Positions 28,805 through 38,715 of a DNA stretch of 64,000 bases are shown here, in pieces. Numbering within the stretch: position 1 is the first letter of the stretch; the number at the start of each line of letters is the position of its first letter. The stretch lies in assembly GCA_014607495.2 (NCBI GenBank), contig CP053160.1, forward strand, positions 13,392,001 to 13,456,000, written 5' to 3'. The position numbers were made by a program, and so were the translations under genes. This stretch comes from Carposina sasakii. Taxonomy: Eukaryota > Arthropoda > Insecta > Lepidoptera > Carposinidae. A model generated the notes under the pieces. That model did not search any database. It was not told the origin of the DNA and saw only the letters and a list, made by a program, of their open reading frames with translations.

Positions 28805-29240
28805 TTAACAAATACAGGGTAACATGTGCAATTAAACTAATTCTAAGAAACTACATAACTACATTGAATAAAAGGAAAGAAACAAATGACAACATATTCA
28901 AATAATGGACAGGTAGTGATCCTTCAGATTTTTCCTAAATGTGCCAACAGTGCGACAATCTCTAACCGTACTGGGTAATTCATTCCAGAGCTTAACCGCC
29001 AGAACTGAGAAAGAATACCCAAAAGCCCCAGAATTAAATCGGGGAGTTTGTAGCAGTGATGCCGTATTGGATCGGAGAGGCCGATCTCTTGAAGAGATAT
29101 TCAAAGCGCTCACTAAGATATAATTGAGAAATACGATAATTTAAAATCTTAAAAAGGAGTGTTAATAAATGAGTAAAATGTTTCATTTCTACATAAATAT
29201 TTGATACATTTCTATAACACTTCGCCATTTTCGAAAGTAA
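28805..29240 (-). mobile_element. 5'-truncated LINE (Jockey/CR1-like C-terminus)
   Basis: Positions 28898-29113 encode SFSVLAVKLWNELPSTVRDCRTVGTFRKNLKDHYL. This is the LWN.LP..VR.C...F+..L+.H+ motif closing many Jockey/CR1-type proteins. The preceding frame (29113-29228) gives LLTLLFKILNYRISQLYLSERFEYL with a frameshift. The 3' UTR side is to the left. Confidence 0.75.
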
Positions 29241-30063
29241 ATTTTGAAATAATAAGGTTTGTTAAGATTTTGTTAGCGATTGAAAAATATTATTGACTAA
29301 GGCACGCAATTTATGAACAAAAATTTAAGAATAAACACAATAGGCGCCCACGTAATTCAAATACAAATCGATGTTGTTACCATTACAATTAATATAAGAG
29401 TACCTAGTCACTAGGTTGAAGTAGACAGGTCACTACAATTTTGAAATTTTAAGTTTTATTAGAATGGTTAATTTGTTTTTAAGAGTAAACTTCAAGATAT
29501 CGATCTATTTATTACCCACTCATCCGATGATCGAAATATTAAAAGCTCTAATATTTTTCTTGTGCAAGTTCCATTTTTTTTTCAATTCGGAAAAGCTTAA
29601 TGCAATTTAGGCCGAAAAGGCATGTTTCGGCATTACCACACTTATATAATCTATAGGTGCCATATAATAAATTAGAAATATAATTTGCCCGTTAAACGCT
29701 ACAATAGTAATAACCTTTTATCTTAATCCAAGTGTAGTTCGAGGAATAGCCATATAGTGAAACCGCGCTGGTAATGGTAGTTTTAGAAGAAGTGGCTGGT
29801 GAAACGAATCATGTAAGTAGAACAAAACATGTTTAAGGGACCATTGTTTGTTGTTTTGTAAGAGGTGTAAATCTTCAAAATTGTGACAAAAATGGCACAT
29901 TAGAAAATGTTTATGCGAAAAGGACGTGCCTTGAAGCACGCAATTGAAATTTGCAATCAGCTGGAATACATAAGTTTTTATGTTATTGTTTAAGTAATAT
30001 ACAATGAACTGCCTATACTACTATCTGAAGTAACTGAATTTATAGAAAAATATATATATATAT
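29241..30063. other. Intergenic, nothing recognised
   Basis: AT-rich. A 73-codon reverse ORF (29718-29939) shows no family features. Confidence 0.5.
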
Positions 30064-30112
30064 ACATGGCTGTGTCCCCGTTATCAGGTAGCTAGAACTG
30101 CAGGATCATTAA
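30064..30112 (-). repeat. Repeat family K fragment
   Basis: 'atggctgtgtccccg' and 'gtagctagaactgcaggatc' match the ends of the copies at 52985-53115 and 59190-59340. Confidence 0.55.
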
Positions 30113-30118
30113 TCTATT

Positions 30119-30123
30119 CCACT
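30119..30123. repeat. Target-site duplication CCACT (left)
   Basis: CCACT is repeated exactly at 36605-36609 on the other side of the LTR element. A 5-bp duplication is usual for Ty3/gypsy integrases. Confidence 0.82.
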
Positions 30124-30285
30124 CCGATGTGGGGTGTCCGAGAGGTTCATAAATAATACTCAATCACATCAACTTAGTCACTGTATTGCATCTCTACAAT
30201 GAATGAATCACTTATATGTATAACACTATATTAAATACGCTAATTACGTAAAATGCTTACTATGCTAAATTACTTACACACTACA
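30124..30285 (-). repeat. 3' LTR (162 bp)
   Basis: On the minus strand it starts TGTAGTGTG and ends CCCCACATCGG. It is identical to 36444-36604 except for one extra base near the end (GGGGTGTCC versus GGGGGTCC on +). Confidence 0.92.
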
Positions 30286-30293
30286 TCTCCCCC
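30286..30293 (-). promoter_or_regulatory. Polypurine tract
   Basis: GGGGGAGA on the minus strand directly abuts the TGTAGTG start of the 3' LTR. It would prime plus-strand DNA synthesis. A T run on + (30326-30350) lies just upstream of it. Confidence 0.82.
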
Positions 30294-30353
30294 GAAAATA
30301 TAAAAAAAAATATACATAAATACATTTTTTTTTTTTTTTTTTTTTTTTACAAT

Positions 30354-30718
30354 TTAACTGTAAGGTTTCGTCCTGTTTTTGTGGATAATAACATTTTTGC
30401 CATTTTTTACAATTGTCACATTGGGTTGATTTTCTTCAATAACTGTGTACGGGCCAGTGTACAAAGTATCTAATTTGGTACCCGTTTCATTTTTTATTAA
30501 CAATTTGTCACCCTTCTTATACATAGTAGGACTGATCTTTTGATCATATTTGGATTTTCTTAAAAGTTTACATTTCAACAAATTTTCCCTAGCATCATTT
30601 TGTGCTCTCTGTATCCTGTATTTAAATTCAAGGGGGTAATTTTGAAAGTTATAAAGTGGTTCCAGATTATTACACAAATTACTTGGTAGGCGACATACTT
30701 GACCGAATACTAAGGAGT
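30354..30718 (-). pseudogene. Integrase C-terminal domain (GPY/F)
   Basis: About 120 residues. It starts in frame at about 30718 (FGQVCRLPS), then a basic helix region and LYTGPYTVIEE, the GPY/F chromodomain-like fold that closes Ty3/gypsy integrases. It is separated from the catalytic core by a one-base frameshift near 30718. The Met usually given as its start (30677) is internal. Confidence 0.82.
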
Positions 30719-31501
30719 ATATCGTGTCTCAGTATGTACAGTAGTGTTATATGAAAAGCACCAATACTGTACCCACGAGCCCCATGATGCTGGCTGGTTG
30801 TTTGTTTGTATCCTCAAGTATGCGCCTAACATCTTATGAGTATTTTCTAATGAGCCGATGCTTTCATTATGGTAGGCGGTAGACGTTATTTGACTAATTT
30901 TTAAAATATTACAAATCTCTTTCATAGTATTAGAAATAAATTCCGTGCCCCTGTCAGTTGCGATTTCTTTCGGTACACCATAACGCAAATTGAAATTTTC
31001 AGCGAATGATCTCGCTACTTCCTGTATTGTTTTAGTTTTCAATGGATATGCTCCTACATATTTAGTGACCTCACATTGCAATGTTAATATATATATGTTA
31101 CCATTGTCATCTCGATCAATGGGTCCAACAAGATCTAAGTATATCTTCTCAAAAGATGAAGATGCTGTAGAGGTTATAGATAATGGCTCTTTAACGAATT
31201 TTGTATATTTTTGAGACTGACACTTTGTACATTTTCCTACATACTCTTTAACATCTTTTTCTATCGTAGACCAATAATAGTATTTTTTAATATTGTTAAC
31301 CATTCTCCTGATCCCTGTATGACCGCTAGAAGGTAATAAATGAAATTCATTCATTATTATCTTTTGTTCATCGCGATTACTTATTCTTTGAACATCTCTA
31401 ATAATACAAAACTTAGGACCGGACCATTTATTTTTGTCTTTTATATAGCTAGCTAACCATTTAATAACACAATTATTTAAATTATTTTTAAAAATTACTA
31501 A
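30710..31501 (-). pseudogene. Integrase zinc and catalytic domains
   Basis: Open from the Helitron edge at 31501. HLLPSSGHTGIRR and CTKCQ form the HHCC zinc finger. The catalytic triad is the Asp of YLDLVGPI, the Asp of ATDRGTEF and the Glu of GSLENTHKM, and all three are kept. It ends at a frameshift. Integrase inserts the DNA copy into the genome. Confidence 0.88.
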
Positions 31502-32595
31502 TCTATACTTAATAATATTATAAAGCTGAAGAGTTTTGTTTGTTTTGTTTGTTTGATTGAACGCGCTAATCTCCGGAACTACTGGGTCGAATTAAAAAAT
31601 TCTTTTTGTGTTGGATAGTCCATTTATCGAGGAAGGCTTTAGGCTATATATCATCACAGTGCGACCAATAGGGACGAAGAATAAGAGGAAAATGTGGAAA
31701 AAACGGGGAAAATTATTCAACTTTGGAGACTTCCGTTGCGTGCGCTGCGTAACGGTTCAAGTTATCCAAAAATATGTATGAAAGAATAAAATGACGTAGA
31801 AATGATATGAAAGAAAAAAATTGAAGGTCTAGACTGCCTGATGCAGAACCCTTAGCAGCCCAGCTAAACTTTGAGAGATATGAAAATACCGTCTTAGGAA
31901 AAGTTGCTCAGCATGATAAGCACTTTCTAATAACGTAATAAAATTGAAGGTCTAGATAACCTGATGCAGAACCCTTAACAGCCCAGCTAAATTTTGAGAG
32001 ATATGAAAATACCGTCCTAGGAAAAGTTATTCAACATGATAAGCACTTTCTAATCTATACTATTGACTCATTATAATAATATTATAAATGCGAAAGTAAC
32101 TTTGTCTGTCTGTGTGTTACACAATAACGCCTAAACTACTGAACCGATTTAAATGAACTTTAGTACAGAGATAGTCTAGAGCTACTTTTTAATACAAAAA
32201 AGGGATGTAAGGGGTTGAAATAGGGGATGAAAGTTTGTATGGAAATTATGTCATTTTTTAAGGTAGAAGTTTAAAACTAATTTTTTTGGCTTTTGATTAG
32301 ATACAAATTAATACGACATTCAAAGTTTGTAAAAAATACCCTAAAGGGGGTAAAAATAGGGGGTGAAAGATTTTGTGTAATGACTTCGGCAAAAAGCAGA
32401 GAGCGCGGAAGAATGTTATAGCAGCGTAAGCTGTTGATTTGGGATGAATGTACGATGTCCCTCAAAAGAGCAATCGAAGCACTAGATCGCATAATGAAAG
32501 ACATCAAAGGCAACCAGGGTATCAATTAGCCTAAAAAAAATAAAATGCTGCCGAAATTCACTATTTCACGCGGACGAAGTCGCGGGCACAGCTAG
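31502..32595 (+). mobile_element. Non-autonomous Helitron inserted in pol
   Basis: Starts TCTATACTTAATAATATT and ends in CTAG. A short hairpin (CGCGGAC-gaa-GTCGCG) lies about 7-10 bases before the end. It lies exactly between A (31501) and T (32596) with no target duplication. The pol frame is uninterrupted if the insert is ignored. These are all Helitron hallmarks. It encodes no Rep/helicase. Inside are a 115-bp tandem duplication (31817-32053) and a second Helitron-like start at 32054. Confidence 0.88.
31817..32053. repeat. Tandem duplication inside the Helitron
   Basis: Two copies of a unit of about 115-120 bases ('aaattgaaggtctaga', 'tgatgcagaaccctta', 'ttgagagatatgaaaatacc', 'gataagcactttctaat') at about 31817-31933 and 31941-32053, with few differences. 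Confidence 0.88.
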
Positions 32596-32596
32596 T

Positions 32597-32835
32597 TCTT
32601 TAATATTACTACGGTTACATAATACTGCCAATTCCTTCAACAACTCATCTCGTGATGTTGCCGATAAAGAATTTTGGCTAATAAGTACTAATGACACATT
32701 GGGTATAAATATAATCCATTTGTTGGTCGACCAAATAATTGTTTCCCTTTTATATTTTGTTAGTAATTTACGTAGATTTTCCTCCGATATAATATTCAAT
32801 TCGTAGTCATTTTCATTTTTCTTTAGGATTTCCAC
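32597..32835 (-). pseudogene. Pol linker between RNase H and integrase
   Basis: About 80 residues (VEILKKNENDYELNIISEENLRKLL onward), in a frame shifted by one base from the RNase H ORF. It is cut by the Helitron after Lys-Glu. The annotated stop beyond belongs to the Helitron. Confidence 0.75.
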
Positions 32836-32839
32836 AAGG

Positions 32840-33640
32840 TTGGGTTGGCCAGACCCCTGGAAGTCTCAGATTGTGATTCCACTTCACTTTTATTTTGCTG
32901 CTTACATCTTGCTTGCGCTCTCGTCATTACATTCACAACTTTTTCATACATCTCTTTCAAATCCTTACAGGATATAATTACTCTGGATAATGCGTCTGCA
33001 GTCACATTATCCTTCCCTTTTATATATTCCACATTAAAATCATACTGTTCCAAGCATAGCCTAAACTTAATTAACCTACTAGATGGGTCATTCATATTAA
33101 ATAAGTGAATTAAGGGTTTGTGGTCGGTTTCGATAAGAATTTTTTTTCCAAATAAATACGGCCGAAAGTATTTTATGGACCACACGATAGCCAGTAATTC
33201 CTTTTCAACTATCGGATAGTTTAATTCACTTTTATTTAAACTACGACTCGCGTAAGCTACCGGTTTGCCATTACTATTACATAACACGCTACCTAACGCG
33301 AAGCCTGAGCTGTCCGTTTGTAATATAAACTCGTTTTCTTTTGAAAAATCTGGATAATCTAAAACTGGTGGATTAGATAAACATTCCTTTAAAAATATAA
33401 ATGACCTCTCGCATTCATCCGTCCATTCAAATTTAACATTTTTTCGACACATTTTATTAAGTGGAATTGCAATATGAACAAAATTATGTATAAACTTCCT
33501 ATAATAATTTGCGAAGGCTACAAACCGCTTAACGTCATCGACAGAACTTGATCTCGGATAATTTTTGATGACGCTGACTTTACTCGGGTCGGGCAAGATA
33601 CCTTCCGACGAAATTACATGACCCAGATATAGTATCTAGC
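32840..33640 (-). pseudogene. RT end and RNase H domain
   Basis: Starts after the RT deletion with LGHVI..GILPDPSKV (RT thumb). It continues to FVAFANYYRKFI, the RNase H Asp of LQTDSSGFALG, the Glu of YPIVEKELLAIV, the Asp of ETDHKPL and the Asp of DNVTADALSR. All four RNase H acids are present. The ORF ends in a frameshift near 32840. RNase H removes the RNA strand after copying. Confidence 0.88.
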
Positions 33641-34344
33641 TGACATTGATAATAACCCTGGGAAAGATCGCAGTGGCTAAAATACATAGCACCTGAAAGG
33701 GAATTTAAAATTTCGCTAATATTGGGTAACGGGAATTTGTCATCTTGGATTCGCTCGTTTAACTGCCTGTAATCAATTACTACGCGCCATTTACGCTCCC
33801 CCGACCGATCAACTTTTTTCGGGACAAGTAACAAAGGGCTAGACCACTCGCTACGCGCCTCCTCTATGATATTATCTTTTAACATCTCATCTACTTGCCT
33901 ATTAACTTCATTCTTCTGAGCAAAAGGGATTCTGTACTGTTTTCTATATACTGGTGCGATATTATCCTTCATAGTTATTTTCTGTTCGTATACGTTAGTA
34001 CAAGACAATCTATCGCCTGGCAAGTGAAAGATATCTGCAAACTTTGCACAGATTTGTTCTATAGAAAGTTGCTCCTCTTTGTTAAGATAGTTTAACTTTA
34101 ATAGAGAAAATAATGATTTTATTCTGTCCACTGATATATGTGGATTACTAAATTGGCAGTAGTTGTAATCTTCTAAATTATGTAACTTTAAATCTGAAAG
34201 ATTTAACTTAATTTCCTGGTCAGTTGTATTTAAAATACGAATTTGAATTTTTCCATTTTTAGGCGTGGTTACCACACTAGCCATAAACACCCCTTTTTCT
34301 AATTCCTTTGGCACAACCACACAGTCGTAGTTTACTTTAGTAGG
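33640..34344 (-). pseudogene. RT N-terminal half
   Basis: YRIPFAQKNEVNRQVDEMLKDNIIEEARSEWSSPLLLVPKK, then WRVVIDYRQLNERIQDDKFPLPNISEIL and YFSHCDLSQGYYQ, RT blocks 1-3. The first catalytic Asp (HCDLSQ) is there. Directly after QCQLD the sequence jumps to the thumb region, so the YxDD block is missing. The part from 34344 to 34320 is in frame with the protease but lies behind the TAA at 34345. Confidence 0.88.
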
Positions 34345-34764
34345 TTACTTTATCATTTCACATCGAGGTGAAATTGTCATAGAGTATGAATAATCATAGA
34401 ACTGTAACGGCATACAAACACCTTTCTTACCTCCTAAACTTAAAGTATTTTCTACATAATTAATAATTCCTAAATGTTTTTTAATAAAATCTTGACCTAT
34501 GATACCCATTGCATTACATGGTAAATTACGAAATACGTAAAACTTATGTTCAAAATATGTATTATTGTATTCTAACTTTAACCAAACAAATCCCTCAGAG
34601 CTTATACTTCCACCTATTCCGTTCACTTTAATATTACTTTTATATATAACTTTATTTATATTTCCTAGACTAACTAACCATTCTAAATGAATATTATCTA
34701 CTCTAAAGTTAACATAATTAATACTATCGCACGATAAAATCTTATTAGGGACGAAAAAATTCAC
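34345..34764 (-). pseudogene. Aspartic protease region
   Basis: About 139 residues overlapping the end of gag by 20 bases, in the +1 frame. MGIIGQDFIKKHLGIINY matches the C-terminal ILG.DFL block of retroelement proteases. At the place of the active-site DTG the sequence reads SLG (residues 32-34), so the catalytic Asp is missing. The first codon is GTG within the gag end, so this part is made by frameshift, not by its own start. It ends at TAA 34345-34347. Confidence 0.72.
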
Positions 34765-35899
34765 TCTCTTGCTCTTTATTTACTGTATCGTTCTTCAATG
34801 AAGAAATTTTATTTGATCTATCTTGTTCATAATAGTTCATTGGCCGCCTATAATAATTACTTGTATTATAATTATTAGCACCACGCGCTCCGCGAAACTG
34901 CTTAGCACGGAAATTTGACGCATGTCTGCCACGGCCGCGTACGTGGTCACGTTGCATCGGGCGATGCCCTGACCCATATTTGCTTTTGTTGCTATCCCGA
35001 TACCTATTATTATAGTTAGGGTTTTGATAATAATTTGCTCTACCCCTGTTATAAAAATGTCTATTAGGTTGAGAGTATGACATGACCTGATCCGAGCGCG
35101 AAATATTTTCGTCCTCGGCTGCTCTTATAGCATCTTTTAACTGAGCAAAATTTCGGGAAGTAATTATGCTACCTAACCGCTGGCTTTGCAAACCATCCGC
35201 GAATCTTTTGATCGCATTTTTCTCATTAACTGGGCGTAGGATCTTATATGCATCCTGACTGCCGCTCGCTTGTGAAATAGTTAAATCTACAAATAAACGC
35301 TCGATTTCTTCACCGAAATCCTTAATAGATTTACTACCCTGTCTAGCACTTTGTAATTGAGCCTGAAGAGAAGTATCTGATTTTGAGGTCAATAAATGTG
35401 TACGCATATCCTTTAACAAAGAAGAAACGTTATTGTATTCCGAATTCATTCGCATTTTGGCACTATCAGAAATACGGGTCTTCAAAACAAAACTAATTAA
35501 CGACTTCCTATCACCATCAAGCATCGAATCGTACAGTTCTATTGCATCAATAAGTTCACGCGTGACAGATTCGGCACCATTCATTTTAGGTAGAAGGCTA
35601 ACCGCAGTTTTTAAACAAAATTTGTCCATGTCCGATGTTGATGTTTTTGATGTTGTAGGTGTGGAATAACTTAAGATACTAGAATAGGTTTTCCTTATAT
35701 TAATGCAAAGATATAAAATATATTTACTTATGTTCGTGGGAAACGATTGTAAAAACTGTTCGAATTCATCATATAATATTTTGGCATTACTTAGTTTATT
35801 ATCATAGTTAGATCCCGTACGTCTACTTTCCCCTAATTTACGAATATTTTCCTTAATATCGTTTAATTTGCTATAAATTACTAATAAATTATCCTCCAT
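34745..35899 (-). CDS. Gag
   Basis: Intact 384-residue ORF with an in-context ATG. The middle (residues about 90-270) is helical and resembles gypsy-type capsid (LLPKMNG, FVLKTRI, SIKDFGEEIERLF, RFADGLQSQRLGSII). The C-terminus (about 285-370) is rich in Arg, Gly, Tyr and Asn, with RGRGRH. No CCHC zinc knuckle is seen, so RNA binding probably relies on the RG-rich tail. It would form the particle shell. It is the only large intact frame in the element. Confidence 0.85.
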   Translation of the reverse strand: MEDNLLVIYSKLNDIKENIRKLGESRRTGSNYDNKLSNAKILYDEFEQFLQSFPTNISKYILYLCINIRKTYSSILSYSTPTTSKTSTSDMDKFCLKTAVSLLPKMNGAESVTRELIDAIELYDSMLDGDRKSLISFVLKTRISDSAKMRMNSEYNNVSSLLKDMRTHLLTSKSDTSLQAQLQSARQGSKSIKDFGEEIERLFVDLTISQASGSQDAYKILRPVNEKNAIKRFADGLQSQRLGSIITSRNFAQLKDAIRAAEDENISRSDQVMSYSQPNRHFYNRGRANYYQNPNYNNRYRDSNKSKYGSGHRPMQRDHVRGRGRHASNFRAKQFRGARGANNYNTSNYYRRPMNYYEQDRSNKISSLKNDTVNKEQESEFFRP

Positions 35900-36100
35900 C
35901 TATATAAAAAAACACTCATTAAAATATCGGACCGGGCCCTAATCAATCTTAAATCTAATAAAATTTTTATTATGACTACTGCATTTAAAAAAAATCTGTT
36001 GCAAAATGTTTATCGTTCATTTTTCCTCGACGTGACACTTTTATATTTAGAACTTTCGCGCACTTCACAATTTAATAGCACAACATAGCACACTTACGTT

Positions 36101-36373
36101 TTAGGCTGCGTTAAATGCTGGGTTTGCGGTACCATTAACCACACGACGAATGGTCTGCTTCCTCAGTTCCTCACGCATCCAGCTACGATGACATTTCCGG
36201 TACAGGTAGAAGCCTCCAACAATAAGTATGGTAACAAACAATGCTGCAATTATGCTCAATATAATATTGTTGCTCGCGATATGGTGATGCAGCTGCTCCA
36301 GTTGTGCCTGGTTATTGCCTCCAGACGCTGTCTGAGCCACGACAACTTCCTCCTTACTTGTAGATCCACCCAT
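36101..36373 (-). CDS. Small N-myristoyl/membrane protein of the LTR element
   Basis: 90 residues. The open frame runs back into the LTR and primer site, so I start at the Met of MGGSTSKEE (36371-36373), which has good context (GCCATGG). MGGSTSK is a textbook N-myristoylation signal. A Gln/His-rich stretch is followed by one membrane helix (IILSIIAALFVTILIVGGFYLY, about 44-63) and a basic tail (KCHRSWMREELRKQ). It lies between the 5' LTR and gag. From memory, the 412 element of Drosophila also has small ORFs upstream of gag. The role is unknown; membrane targeting of particles is one idea. Confidence 0.7.
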   Translation of the reverse strand: MGGSTSKEEVVVAQTASGGNNQAQLEQLHHHIASNNIILSIIAALFVTILIVGGFYLYRKCHRSWMREELRKQTIRRVVNGTANPAFNAA

Positions 36374-36424
36374 GGCTTGGATAACTAGGTACGATATTTC
36401 TAGCTTACCAACACGAAGAGGTTG

Positions 36425-36442
36425 CGTGTGGCAGGGTCGCCA
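36425..36442 (-). promoter_or_regulatory. Primer-binding site
   Basis: One base after the 5' LTR the minus strand reads TGGCGACCCTGCCACAC. TGG is complementary to the CCA end of a tRNA. The first 8 bases equal the arginine-tRNA type used by 412/mdg1-like elements; the remainder should be checked against the host's own tRNAs. Confidence 0.78.
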
Positions 36443-36443
36443 T

Positions 36444-36604
36444 CCGATGTGGGGGTCCGAGAGGTTCATAAATAATACTCAATCACATCAACTTAGTCAC
36501 TGTATTGCATCTCTACAATGAATGAATCACTTATATGTATAACACTATATTAAATACGCTAATTACGTAAAATGCTTACTATGCTAAATTACTTACACAC
36601 TACA
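36444..36604 (-). repeat. 5' LTR (161 bp)
   Basis: Matches 30124-30285 with a single one-base difference. It is unusually short for an LTR. It is followed at 36605-36609 by the right target duplication CCACT. Confidence 0.92.
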
Positions 36605-36994
36605 CCACTATGATCACCAAGATCAGAGGCGACCGCAATAAAAAAAGATTGGTTTCCTAAAATCACCTTCGAGTAAATATTACTTTTTGTAAATTTCTCT
36701 TCTCTAGACACTTTATAGCTGATTCAATTTTTTTGGTAATATGGTATGATCCCACAGCACCAGTATGTGTATACGACATGTTTTAAATAAGGTTTCATTC
36801 AGAACGGTAGTGATATACCAGTAATAGGGTAGGTGTTCTTAGAATAAAGTTCGCAGCTTCAATAATTTTTTTAAAACGAAAAACTACTTTCTCCCAAAAC
36901 TCGAGCTTACTAAAGTAAAATTTTACTAAAGGGCAAATATATATTGCGTTAAGCCGTGTACGAAGTTTAGAAGGCATAATATTGTCACATTTAC

Positions 36995-37247
36995 ATTACA
37001 TATAATCACGCCTTTATCCCTTACGGGGTAGGCAGAGCACTAAGAAATATATGGTGCCACTTCTGACCAATTTTTAGGGTATAGTTAAGATGTACAAGTT
37101 CGGTTATTAGTGACAGGTGGTCAGCCCATTGCCTACAAAACAACAAGACCCTCTTGTCCCTCTTCTGGCTTGTACAGTATGCCCGGGAAGAGAAGCAGCT
37201 GTAGTATTACACGTTATTTTTTCACTCTCAGAGAAGCATAGAAGATC
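36995..37247 (+). repeat. Repeat family J inserted in the left arm
   Basis: Matches 21880-22140 and has no counterpart in the right arm at the mirrored position, so it arrived (or replaced sequence) after the arms formed. Confidence 0.75.
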
Positions 37248-38010
37248 GTAACTTTACGTCTGACAATATAAGCAACATATAATTACACTCTTTCTTCCTG
37301 CCCTGTTCCCAATCATTTGGGGTCGGTGCAATATAATTTTCCCTATTATCCGTCATCTCGTTATTTATCATGTCTTCCTCTATATCCATCTTACTTCGGA
37401 CACGGCTTAACGTAACATAATTTCACCACTTAACACAATTATCTTCATAAGCCTATTGCAGTCCACTACTGAATGTAGGCCTCCCCCTGCCATAGGGGGA
37501 TTTTGTTACTAAAATTTTTTTACTAAAATTTTGTTACTAAAAGTAAGTTCCACTATCTGTTTTTCGGCGGCTCCATCATCAGACCCTCGTTTCCTTTATA
37601 TTATGTGTAGCTGACCAAAATTCTATATAAAAATCTAAAAACGGACTACTCTTGCCTATTATATTTGAGGATATCCCTAGATTCCTTAAAGATTCCATCA
37701 TCAGATGTTATGTTTTATATGTAGGTGATCAAAACGCTCAGTAAAAGTATAAAAACAGACTACATGTGCCTACAATATTTGAGGATTGCCCTCGATTTCT
37801 CCAAGATCCCATCATCAGATCCTGATGTGGTGAATATGGGACCAACTTGGAAGTATACCATTACAAACTATAAAAAAAAAATCGGTTCATAAATGACGGA
37901 GTTCTGAGGTAACACACATAAAAAAAAAAAACAAAAAAAAAACACAGACGAATAGATAACCTCTCTTTTTAAGTCGACTTAAAAAAGTAGAGGTTACAAA
38001 ATATTCGTCT

Positions 38011-38011
<1 letters not shown>

Positions 38012-38069
<58 letters not shown>
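38012..38069. repeat. T homopolymer, 58 bases
   Basis: An unbroken T run in the right arm of the inverted repeat. Its length is likely to vary between individuals or be a sequencing artefact. Confidence 0.9.
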
Positions 38070-38073
<4 letters not shown>

Positions 38074-38715
38074 GTGTTACCTCAGAACTCCGTCATTTAT
38101 GAACCGATTTCAAATTTTTTTTTATAGTTGGTCATGGTGTCTTCCAGGTTGGTCCCATATTCCCATATCAGGATCTGATGATGGGATCTTGGAGAAATCG
38201 AGGGCAATCCTCGAATATTGTAGGCACATGTAGTCTGTTTTTATACTTTTACTGAGCGTTTTGATCACCTACATATAAAACATAACATCTGATGATGGAA
38301 TCTCTAAGGAATCTAGGGATATCCTCCAATATAAAAGGCACGAGTAGTCCGTTTTTAGATTTTTATAGAGAATTTTGGTCAGCTACACATAATATAAAGG
38401 AAACGAGGGTCTGATGATGGAGCCGCCGAAAAACAGATAGTGGAACTTTTTAGTAACAAAATCCCCCTATGGCAGGGGGGGGGCCTACGTCCAGTAATAG
38501 GCTTATGAAGATGAAGATAATTGTGTTAAGTCATTAAATTATATGTTGCGTTAAGCCGTGTCCGAAGTAAGATGGTTATAGAGGAAGAGGTAGACATGAG
38601 AATAACGAGATGACGGATAATAGGGATGAATGAAAAAAGAGTACCTACATATTGCACCGACCCCAAATGATTGGGAACAGGGCAGGAAGAAGGAGTGTAA
38701 TTATATGTTGCTTAA

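Larger units (their letters stand above)
30124..36604 (-). mobile_element. Ty3/gypsy-type LTR retrotransposon, defective, with Helitron insert
   Basis: In minus-strand order: 5' LTR (36444-36604), a tRNA primer site, a small membrane ORF, gag, protease/RT, RNase H, integrase, a purine tract, then the 3' LTR (30124-30285). Target duplications are CCACT. The lesions in pol are an in-frame TAA at 34345-34347, a deletion removing the YxDD half of RT near 33640, a frameshift near 32840, a 1094-bp Helitron (31502-32595) and a frameshift near 30718. The LTRs differ by one base. From family knowledge, short LTRs, an arginine-tRNA-like primer site and a small ORF ahead of gag recall the 412/mdg1 lineage; this placement is tentative. 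No envelope gene is present. Confidence 0.92.

Noticed and set aside
36374..36469. N-terminal 32 codons ahead of MGGSTSK as part of the small ORF
   Set aside because: They lie in the LTR and primer site, which is under other constraints; the inner ATG has better context and gives a myristoylation signal.
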